Source: Karalla daura
Lineage: Eukaryota; Chordata; Actinopteri; Chaetodontiformes; Leiognathidae
Direction: 5' to 3'
DNA length: 64,000 bases
Assembly (NCBI GenBank): GCA_029224185.1
Contig: CM055195.1
Span: 23,660,048-23,724,047, forward strand
Below the pieces are notes generated by a model that was not told the DNA's origin, made no database searches, and saw only the letters and a program-made list of their open reading frames with translations. This document shows, in pieces, positions 20,823-30,573 of this stretch; positions within the stretch are counted from its first letter, which is position 1, and every line of letters begins with the position of its first letter. The translations under genes and the position numbers were made by a program.

Positions 20823-22144
20823 CTAGTACCTGGTGGAAACGATCAGAGACGCCCCCACCAGGAGTAGCATGCTGTAAACAAGCACAGGACTGTAGCTGGC
20901 TAGAATGATGCCATCGCAGGCGTAGTGCAGCACGGGCAGGAGCCCGGACAGGAGGACGGACAGACACTGACACAGCGGGGGCACCAGGACGGAGAAGGAC
21001 CACAGCAGGACCTTCACCAACCACAGCAACATCTGGAAGAGGCACAGGACCAGCCACACAGTCCAGAACAGCAGGCAGCCCAAGATCCACAACGCCTTGG
21101 ATGGAAGGAAGATGTTGGCATCCTGAGAGACAAAGAAACATCAATAGAAAGAGACCTTGGTGTTATTGTTGTGGTTTTCTATATATGTTTATACATTAGA
21201 GTGCATGTGGTGGTGAAGACTCACATAGTCTTGTAGAGCAGTGTCCTCCCTTCCAACTGATCCCACTTTAGCACCGAGAACACAAAAACTCTTATAAGAT
21301 ATAGAATAAAACAAAGCTGCAAAAGTACTGTGGTGTGTCCTACACCTGTTTCACTGCTACTGCATGCATAGATTGAACAGCCTGACTCATTTAATACTTA
21401 ACTCTGACAAGTCAGTGTTGTATTTGCTAAAGAGATGGGTGTTTTATGGTACCAGAGTCAATATGGCTATCAACGACACGTTTGGATGTCTTTGTTTCAA
21501 ATCAAATAAGCCACAATAATCATTATTATTATTATATCATTATGATCATTATCTACTATTTTCATGATAAACTTGTCTTGCCACTTACTGAGGAACACCA
21601 GGAGGAAAGTCACAACACAGATAACCAGCCATTTCATCTTGCCAGTGTTTCTTCTCTGTGCTTCAACCTGCGATGCATTAATACCAAAATTCAGAATTTG
21701 GGAATTATTTCAATACGCCGATGCAAATACAAGTAGATCACAACTACTAAATGACTTTCTCAGCGTAGACGGCTCATGTACAAGATGACTCTAATTACAC
21801 TAGCTACACTGGTATATATCACCTGTCACGCTTCTGATTCCAAGAAGCAAATCCATTATTCAACAGGCTGTCACAGCCTCCATTATCGTTTTGACACCCG
21901 GTGCGTGCCAATGGTACCCATGGTACTGCTAAGACTGGCCATTGCGAGGCATGGTCCGATAGTAACATGCAACGTTCACAGCCCAGGAGCCCTGACGTGA
22001 CCTCACCTGTGGAGCACAGGGCTGGGCGAGCTCGTGCTCCCTGCAGATGCTGATGATGTGAGCCAGGTGGTCTTTGAACTCACAGCAGCCGCTGCCGAAC
22101 CTGTGCGGAGGACGCAGCGCATCGTCTTCGCCGGGACCCCACAT
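20823..22144 (-). CDS. Uncharacterised small multi-pass membrane protein
   Basis: I do not recognise this family. Four minus-strand exons join in phase into 185 residues: 22144-22007, 21667-21589, 21265-21225 (a 41-base microexon) and 21122-20823 (stop). The first exon is soluble, with cysteines (GSGCCEFKDHLAHI). Exon 2 adds a hydrophobic segment after a basic stretch (KMKWLVICVVTFLLVFL). The last exon is almost entirely hydrophobic, with three or four further membrane segments rich in Leu, Trp and Cys (WILGCLLFWTVWLVLCLF), ending LVGASLIVSTRY. The microexon has an acceptor poor in pyrimidines, but it is the piece that brings exon 2 (phase 1) into the hydrophobic frame of exon 4. An integral membrane protein of the ER, Golgi or plasma membrane is likely; no function is assigned. 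The upstream start could lie further 5'. Confidence 0.6.
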
Positions 22145-22569
22145 TGAGAGCGGAGCTGAGGCAATCCTCTGCGCGCGTACAGTGAAATGAAAGTTAAGCT
22201 AAAGTGAAACTGGGAACGAGGAACACGGTTGCTCCTCCCATGTGAGTTTTTTTTTGTTTTTTTTTTGCAGCCACACATGAGCCATTGTTTGTTAATTCTC
22301 TTGTGATTGTGTTGCCATTTTAAGACGGGAAAACAAGGCAGAAGAATAACTCCAGCCTCAGCATCCATTGTTTTTGTTTTTTACTTGCATGTGCAATTAA
22401 GCCTGGCAGTTTATGAGGGCATGTTTATGAGGTGTTTCCCCCTTCTGTGCTGATAGCAATGGAGTTCACACCCTGTGCACTGTCATCTCGAATGCCATTT
22501 TCCTCATTCTTTTGGTTCGACGTGACAAATCCACAAATGACCCACTGGTTTATTTATTCCAGTGCCAGT

Positions 22570-22627
<58 letters not shown>

Positions 22628-22702
22628 AGTAACTGAAATCATTTAGAAACAGTCCTCATTATTATTTCAGGAGGGTGCACAGCATGACACCTGAGTCGGC
22701 CT

Positions 22703-22752
<50 letters not shown>

Positions 22753-24353
22753 AGGTGAAAATGTTATTTCACACACATTCACTTTGAGGTGTCTGTCGGA
22801 TACAGCCTAGGTCATACAGCCCAGGCCTCCTCTGCGTTTACTTTCTACAACTAATACACCTATAAAGCAAAACTAAGAGCTCCCTTCTAGTTTGACTGGT
22901 GCTGTCACAGTCCTGGCAACAGCTTGTCTTGTAATGTCCACAGGAGAATTCCCTGCCTCTACAAACAAGCCTCATTAACCACTGTTGCCCTGTCAGCCCT
23001 GTTCTGCTGTGTTCAGAGGGACAACTACTTGAGAGTGAAAACCAGTCCTGAGTCCTGACTGATGCTGCCCCCTGCTGATGCCAGCCTCTCTCAGCTCTCT
23101 GAACTAACGTCCTGCTAGATCTGATTACACTGAGAGTGGCTCCGCTACATTCAAGCCAAGGAAATAAATTGTGAGACAGTTCCCTTTTACTCCCAGCCAG
23201 GTCTACTTCTTGAGTTATCTCCATTTCATTCTGACTCTCTTTTATTGGCGACCTACCCTGGATGAAAGACGTTTTCTTTAAACAGACCAAATATCTCCTT
23301 AATTTTATTATGTAGAGACAACCGTGGAGCAAAACTAACAATCAAAACAAAACAAAACAAAAAACAAACAGACTGTTGCACAAAGATAAAACTTTAACAA
23401 AAGCAAATGGTCTGAACTTTACCCCTGGTTTAGATTTATGGGAGGTGATCAAAAGACTGAGATCTTGAATACATCTGGTTGAAATTGTTAGTGTTATTAG
23501 TAGTATTATTCATGTTAATGTATTACTCGGGGTGTAGTCCATCTGAGTGTTGGAAGCACAGTGCCTGCAATGGCAGCTGGTGCATTGTGGGAGCGGTTAT
23601 CTGTTTTCTTCTGTGTCTGCTGAGAGACAAGTTCTAATGGTGTCACATCAAAGTTTTTCCTCGCTCTGAATGGGAATCTGGGGATAAAGCGTGGTGTATG
23701 TGTGTGTGTGTGTGTGTGCGTGTGTGTGTGCCCCATTTCTACTGCTGACTGGATTCGGGTGATGCGGATGCCTGTGAGGTTTCTGAAGACCTTGAATCAT
23801 CACATTTGTCTCCTATACAATAAGACGTAAGTCCACAATATGTTTCCTTTTTCAGTGTACTCGATGTGACCGGCATTTATTGGTATGTTCTCTGCAAACC
23901 TCGCACAGATTGATGCCACCGTGTCATTCACAGACTCCCGTCTCAGTGGTGGTCTTTGACCCCGCCGGTCCCTCTGGCATCTCCCTTCACCTCCTTTAAT
24001 ACCTCATGCTGGGGGAGACGCACAGTGAGGAGGGAAAGCGCTCACTGTTCTCCATCACAGGCCCCTAATGATGCGGCTCTGTTGCCTCAGACTGAGGGGA
24101 GAATGGCCACATGGGGGACCGGGTAGGGGGATAATATGTGGGACTGAAGAAACTTTGCATACTATGCATACGAGTGTATGCTCTTTGATTTCAGCTTATA
24201 TTTAAAGACACAGAAAAAACAGATGTTATTTCAGTTTTATTCCCACGTCTCTCCAATTATGTCCTAGGTTAGGTAGGACTTGATCTCACATACAAATACA
24301 TCACATAAAAATGACAATTGCACTCCAGTTTTGAAATCTCCTTGTTTATGGGC
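22145..24353. other. Intergenic region 3' of the Pax gene
   Basis: No exon is recognised. It contains a (CA)n run (22571-22625), a (GA)n run (22706-22751) and a (TG)n run (23697-23730). TTTATT at 24236-24241 is a plausible minus-strand poly(A) signal, 113 bases past the stop of the Pax gene. Confidence 0.4.
22571..22751 (+). repeat. (CA)n and (GA)n microsatellites
   Basis: A CA run (22571-22625) and a GA run (22706-22751), separated by about 80 bases of unique sequence. Confidence 0.95.
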
Positions 24354-27300
24354 TCAACTGTGGTGGCACGGGGACCCTAAACAAGAGGACAGATGGGAGA
24401 GAAACCCTTAGAGACAGATAGTGCGTCATTGAACATGCATGTATATGGATAAACCTACACTATTGTGTAATTATATACTTCTTTATTTTCCATGAGAATA
24501 TTACTTGTTGAGCTGAGACAGTCTCAAGTACATCATGTCTCTCTGTGTTAAATGTTATGTAAATAAATATACATTCGCTGTTCCTATATTATGATATTGG
24601 AGACTTTCTATTGTGCTCTGTCATATAACACTGACCTAAGAAGTCTGGATTATTAGGCAGGCCCTGGTAGTAGGTGAGGCTGGGGATGTGGGTCAGACAG
24701 GGATCAGACCATCCCCAGGTGTAACTACAAGAAAGAAGCCGGTCGTGGTAGCAGGCGACGTCCCCTCCTGGAAAACAAAGCAGCTCCTGTCACACCTCCG
24801 CCAACTTCTTCTGTCTCCCTGCCTCACATGTCCTAATGAGTGGGGTGACAAAACACGTGCATGTGTGTGTTCCCAGTGAGTGTACCACCATATATATGAG
24901 ATCCCCCGTTCTAATGGCCGGGGCCTGGGGCGCTGAGGTGGCTCCCCCGCTGTGGAGGTTGTTTCAGCCACAGGAACATTAACACATAAGCACAGGCTTC
25001 CACATCGGTCTGCTGTGTGTTGTGCACCAGAGAGAATCCCCTGTAATCAGTGTGTCTGTGCTGCCGATGCGTCAACCTACACAACATGCTTATTCCTCAG
25101 TAGAGTCTTACATTTATTTTGATGTACAGGAATAAAAGAAGTTTTGGGGCCTTTTTTTTTTTTGGAGATATTCCTGACAGCCATGAAAAAGAAAAATGTG
25201 AATGTATAATAACTGACACCCACCACAGGGTTTGTTAAAGGAAACCTGGAATGGTTGAATGGAGTATTTGTCCCTGCTCTCTGGTGCTAACATAGAAGCT
25301 CCGGAAGGTGGGTTACATCAGAAATGCCTCACATGCTAATTTGCGAGCCCTTAAGAAAAATCCTATTTTTAGTGTATATAATGTTATATCTGTTTCATGC
25401 TTATCTGGCAACCACACAAAAGTTTCACTGTGATTGCTCGTCTTACCTGCTACTCTCACGAACAATCATGCAACTGTACGTTGGTTGTCAAACAGAGCTT
25501 AGCACCTTTTGCTCAAACTGTAGCCATACAACCATGGCGCATGTAGACATCCAGCTTTGTTCATTTAGGCCAAAATCAGAGTCAGAGACTGAGGGAGAAC
25601 CAGGAACAAATACACTGACATTTCACAAGAAAATCATGCCCTCAGCAGACAATATAATTCATTACTTTTCTAAGTAATGTGACAGAATAAACTATGGAAC
25701 ATCATACTCAGAGCTCTGTGCGTAGTATATTTGATGCGGGATGACTGATTGGATTTGAGATGATACTGAAAGACATGAGTCTTACTTCACAATAGAGCAC
25801 CCAGTAGGGCTGGTAAGTACTGATACTAATAGTTAGTCAGTGGATCAGAAAGTTTCAGCAAAGTCCTGTCAATCCAACTGAAACAAACTCACACTCCCAA
25901 ACAGATCTTACCCTCCTTATATTTGCCACTGCACTTTTTAATTCCCAGAATTCCACTGATTGAATAGGTGGACTCAGAGCAATGTGTTGTTCCCATAGCA
26001 ACAGATGACGTTGATGACACTGCAAGGGGGCAGAGGTCAGTTTTAAGAACCACTGATATAGATGACTGAATAGACTATAGATGGACTGAATAGATGGGAC
26101 AAGGGAGACTAGACACAGGCAGACTTACCAACTTCATAAGACTCAGAGTGGACTCTGTTCCTGATGATCCTGTGGGGGGACACACTCAGCACTCATTGTT
26201 CTGTGGTGAGTTAAACACACACACACACAGACAGATATGAGCTGGTCCTGTACCTGTTGATGGAGCTGATGCTGGGCAGGCTGTCGTGGTTGCACACTCG
26301 CTCCAGCAGAAGCCTGTCTCGGATCTCCCAGGCAAACATGGCGGGGTTGCAGTGCTTGAGATGCAGGATCGTCTGCACGACTTTGGGAGTTGCCACTTTG
26401 GGTTTCGAGCCTCCGATCACTCCCGGTCTAATGCTTCCTGTCTCGTTGTACCTGGATTCACAAGACTGTTGTCTGTCAGTCAACCCCGTTGTTACCTCCA
26501 CTAGCATTTAAAGAGTGATGAGGTCTGGAACTTTCTAGTCTTCATGACCACTCAAAGCTCTTTAAAGACTGTTACAAGTTACAGTTCCAAGTTACAATCA
26601 TCCATTCACACACTGGTGGCAGAGATTTTCGACATGGAGGGTGCACCTGGCAGGGATTGAACATTGCGATCTGGACGACGACCAAACCCTCCCCAGCCAC
26701 AGGCTCTTACTTAATGTACAATGGTATATAGACTGCACATTTTATGACCTTATATTTTTTACCCTCTTCACAGTTTTTTTTTAATGTTTTACTGCTGCTG
26801 ACAAACATGTATGTTTCCCATTGCTGGGATCAGTAAAGGCTGATTTGATTGTATTTAAGGCACACATGCCCACATGCCACCAACACATAAAACTAAACTA
26901 TCTCCTAATACACACTCATGTTTTAACTGAGATTTTATTAAAGACGTGCTTACACTCGCATACATCATACACACCAGTTCCTAACTGGGGGTCAGAATCA
27001 CTGGGTCCGGGACATCAGTGACCACGGATGCGGGTATATCTTTCCCCTCTGCACACAATTTACGACTTTACTTTGAAACTCCGCTGATTAGACTTGGAGC
27101 ACATGCGCCGGCAGGTCTGCCTCACCTGGTCAGGATCTTGCTGACACAGCCGTGACTCACGCGCAGCCAGCGGGAGATCTCGCAGGCTCGCGCGCCCCGC
27201 TCCGCGAGCTGCACGATGCGCTGCCGGAGCGCGTGCGGCAGCGGGCGACCGTTAATGAAGACCCCTCCGAGCTGGTTCACTCCTCCCAGCGGGCTCACCC

Positions 27301-27382
27301 CTCCTCCCAGCGCGTTCCCTCCTCCCCCCAGCTGCTTCGCCCCTCCTCCCAGCTGGCTCTCTCCTCCAGCGTGTCCGTTCAT
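24354..27382 (-). CDS. pax5: Diverged Pax2/5/8-family transcription factor, pax5-like by synteny, apparently decaying
   Basis: Minus-strand exons: 27382-27126 and 26451-26254 (paired domain), 26169-26129 (linker IIRNRVHSESYEV), 26019-25912 (octapeptide YSISGILGI), 25588-25447 (homeodomain remnant), 24724-24636 and 24376-24354 (C-terminus). All joins are phase-compatible. The paired domain keeps GGVFINGRPLP, LRVSHGCVSKIL, GGSKPKVATPKVV, MFAWEIRDRLL and SSINR, but carries odd changes such as RACEISRWL for RPCDISRQL. The octapeptide (Groucho-binding in relatives) and the junction DFLG|SPCHHS, matching GLLG|SPYYYS of PAX5 at the same exon boundary, place it in Pax2/5/8. The homeodomain exon has an in-frame TGA at 25490-25488, which would end the protein near residue 234. 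Exons for the transactivation region were not found. It lies head-to-head with zcchc7 near rnf38, as PAX5 does in human 9p13.2. pax8 remains an alternative, and functionality is uncertain. Confidence 0.8.
25447..25588 (-). pseudogene. Disrupted partial-homeodomain exon of the Pax gene
   Basis: The acceptor (TTCTCCCTCAG) and donor (AGCAG|GTAAGA) are intact. The incoming phase matches the octapeptide exon, giving KYKEG|VSDSDFG against KRDEG|IQES of PAX5. The sequence VWLQFEQKVLSSV aligns with LFTQQQLEVLDRV, the start of the partial homeodomain. TGA then replaces the Phe-Glu-Arg codons. Reading one base later gives LFDNQRT, like VFERQHY, but that frame also meets a stop. The outgoing phase matches the exon at 24724 directly (ESSS|YTWGWSDP against SSYNDSWRFP). 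So the exon is real by structure but broken by sequence. Confidence 0.65.
26590..26705 (-). repeat. SINE-like teleost repeat fragment (second family)
   Basis: The stretch matches, from memory, a widespread fish repeat with the elements CATTCACACACTGGTGGCAG, GGATTGAAC and TGGACGACGACC. It lies in the intron between the two paired-domain exons of the Pax gene. Boundaries are approximate. Confidence 0.5.
27263..27364 (-). repeat. Coding micro-repeat amplifying the QLGG motif of the paired domain
   Basis: Five tandem, imperfect units of about 18-24 bases encode ESQLGGG, AKQLGGGG, NALGGG, VSPLGG and the genuine VNQLGG. In other Pax proteins only the last unit exists, directly before VFVNGRPLP. 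The repeat sits at the N-terminus of the Pax protein (residues 8-40). Confidence 0.8.
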
Positions 27383-27491
27383 CTCGCTCTCGTTCAAAGT
27401 GAGAGATAAAGTTTTCTTTCCGTCCAACACGTTGTCACAGCTCTGTCTGAGTGCCCACGGTCTGCTCAGCAGGTGCACAGAGGCGAGAGAC

Positions 27492-27558
<67 letters not shown>

Positions 27559-28951
27559 CTGATTGGGCGACATTTCCAACATCTCTTGCTCTTTGCTTTG
27601 GGTCGGATCCTTCATTTTTACAAAGATACGAAGAAGAAAAAACACGCTGAAGGGCTAGCAAATAAAGGACTTAAAGGAACAAAACATTGAGCATTTAGAT
27701 TTAGTTTGAACATTTAGAACATTTGAATTTAGATTTTACATTAAGATAAATATTAAACGTTTAGATTAATATTTAACACTATTCATAATTAATTTGAATT
27801 TATTTGAATGCATGCTTAACATTTAGACTTACATTTCATATTTTGATATATATTTAATCCTTAGATATACATTTTTCAAATATATATGTACATTCTTAGC
27901 ATAAATAACAACTTGTACATACATTTCTGTGTCAAATGATAGCAAAAGGAGCAAAATTCTTCAAGGGATGAGTCATCCAAGGGTTAATGGTATAAATTAT
28001 TCCTAGTATTATTATTATTTAATGTAAAAAAAGGTTCAAAGATCTTCAATCTTAAATCTTTCGATTTAAGATAAGTACTTTATTTCTCCAAGAAAACACT
28101 CAATACTTAACAAAGTAGCTCTAAATGTGTGTAACATCCCCTTGAATGCTTACCACCTTACATGTAAGTTAATCATGTTGCAGTAAAGGGAAAAAAATCG
28201 TCTAGAGAAAATTGTCTTTTGCTTTCAGTTGAATTAATTGCATGTTTATATTTCACAAGGGATATATGGTGACAACCCCAACTAATAAACTCACACACAA
28301 ATGCTTTTTGTGTGGTGTTAAACAATCTAGTACTAGAATAACAATCCAACTAAGAATCTAGCACCAGTTTTACCCTGCAGCATAAACAATAACAAAACTG
28401 GTGTATTTGTCAATCTTATAAGGCACTTGCAACCTGTTGCCAAACTCCGTGTTTCAGAACCACCGGCATAAGTTTTGTTTGGCCAACATTTTAACTCCGG
28501 GAAACCGCAGTGTTTCCACCGTAGATACAGCTATGGTCTCTACTGTCACCCGGTCCTCGGCTGTGTGGAAGGAATAAGTTGGTTTAGACATTACTGGAAG
28601 GCGCAGCCAACACGAAATGAACTTAAAACGGTAAACGTTAGATAGATACACTCATGGGCTTTGTTTGGTTGGGTTAGAGGCACCTTAGTAACGAGCTCGG
28701 CTACTTGGGCTAACCAGTTAGCCCAGCCTAGCGCCGGTTTGTCTGACGTAAACCCACGTGTCATATGTTTTGAATTTTCCACTACCTCTACCTCATTGTG
28801 ATATTTGTTTGAAAGAAATGACAAAAATAGATGATTGCATTTCTGTCTATGCATTTTATTAAGAGAGAAAAATGTCGGCGATCGAGTCATCGGCGGACAC
28901 TTAGTATAGCCGTCGTTGGGTGGTGCTGTTCGGCTGCTGACAGGTTGTACT
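27383..28951. other. Shared 5' region between the Pax gene (-) and zcchc7 (+)
   Basis: The two genes diverge across this interval. Next to the Pax start is a (GA)n run (27497-27555). A strongly AT-rich stretch follows (about 27665-28050) with recurring ACATTTAGATTTA-like words. No Pax first exon (MDLEK-type) was found. A small CpG-containing segment near 28860-28950 is the likely zcchc7 promoter or leader. Confidence 0.45.
27497..27555 (+). repeat. (GA)n microsatellite next to the Pax start
   Basis: A pure GA run of about 59 bases, 115 bases upstream of the presumed Pax ATG on the minus strand. Confidence 0.95.
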
Positions 28952-30539
28952 ATGGAGTACATCAATCAGAATGAGTGTGAGGATGACCAGGAAGGCAGCA
29001 AAGACCGCGTCTTCATCGAGGACTATAGCAGCTCAGAAGATGAAGGAGGCCTGGAGTTCTACCACCGGGAACATCGCACGAATGAAAAACTACCGAGGTT
29101 CAGCAGGGAGAGCTCTCCTCCTCTCCTCCTGATGTTCAGCTCCAGGGCTGGACCATCACTGCAGGAGTACAGCACTAGTCCTGCTTCCAGTCCGGATTCA
29201 CAGCAGCAGCAGGAGGAGGAGGAGGAGGATCGCGATCATCCCATTGAGGACTGGATGATTTTGGGCAGAGGGGAGGAGGAAGGAGACTCAAGCATCCAGC
29301 TTAACCTGAGTTACTGGAACAGCTCTGAGGAGGACTCTGGAGAGGAAGGTCAGACTATGCTGCTGGTGATGGATGGTTATCATACTAGATATATCGGAAT
29401 ACCTTAGAAAATTGTGTGAACCACACCGCTGTAACATTTACATGTAAAGCAAATGCTCTTTCATCCGATTCTCTCTACCATAGACCAGAATGTGAAACCA
29501 GGGGAGGATATCTGGGCTGTATCTCAGAGAGACAAGGTAATGTTTCATATGGTTTGGGACTTGCGCAGTAGAACTTACTTGTATGTTACATGTATATTTT
29601 ACTTCTATTCGTTTGGGAATATTGTGCAGTAAAGAGAATTTCAGAGCCAGAAGACGAGGATGTTTGTGTCACATCAAACTGTAAGGATAATTCTTATACT
29701 CGGGATGCGGCAAACTGCACTTCTTTTGTTGTGATCCGATTCAGACACACAACTGCCCGCGCTGACCCGTATACCGATTCCCTGTGGTGCGTTTGTGGTC
29801 TGGCATGAGCTGTGGACATGTCTGTGGATTGGCTTTGTCAGATCAATAACCAGTCTGGGGCATTGTATAAAAATCCGTGCCAAGACAGATACTGGATCTG
29901 ATCGGTCCAGCCTCCAGCTCCAGCCTTGATTATGAATTTAGTGAAACTGCCTAAGAAAGCCGCGTTTTGCTGAGTTCTGCTTTCGCAGCTTGTGCCTGGT
30001 ATCACAAACTCACAGTGTCTCTGTCCTCCCGTGTCATCTAGCGCGGGGCTGAGCGCTCGCTCCCTGGCCGCTATTTTGTGCCCGGGCAGTCTCTGATCTG
30101 CAGCCTGTGCAACAGGATGGGACACCTCGCCAAAAGCTGCCACTACCACAAGGTGAAGGAGCGTGCCCAGTGGGCCCTCGGTGGACCCGCCGACGGTTCG
30201 CTAACAATCCTTGCATGTCATTTTTGTTCGTCTGCGTGGGCAGAAATGTCCCACCTGTGTCCTTTGTGGGGTCCAGGGCCACGTGCAGAGGGACTGCGCG
30301 GAGCGGCCGTGCTCCAGCTGTGGGCTGCCTGCTCACGGCTCCGGGCCCTGTGAGCGACCCCCGCTGTGGAACCAGCACTGCCAGCGCTGCGGTGTGGCGG
30401 GACACCTCTCTGATGTGAGTTCACACGTTGGCCCGCTGGTCCGGCTCCTACTCTGTGGGAATTAGAGCATGGGTGGCCACTCGGAGCGATGCTTTAAAAG
30501 CACTCACCAGCCGTGTGCCGATTCATACTCTGTAGTCTC

Positions 30540-30573
<34 letters not shown>

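Noticed and set aside
24693..24971. Minus-strand open frame as an extra Pax exon
   Set aside because: It overlaps the 24724-24636 exon in another frame and shows no Pax transactivation-domain similarity or convincing splice sites.
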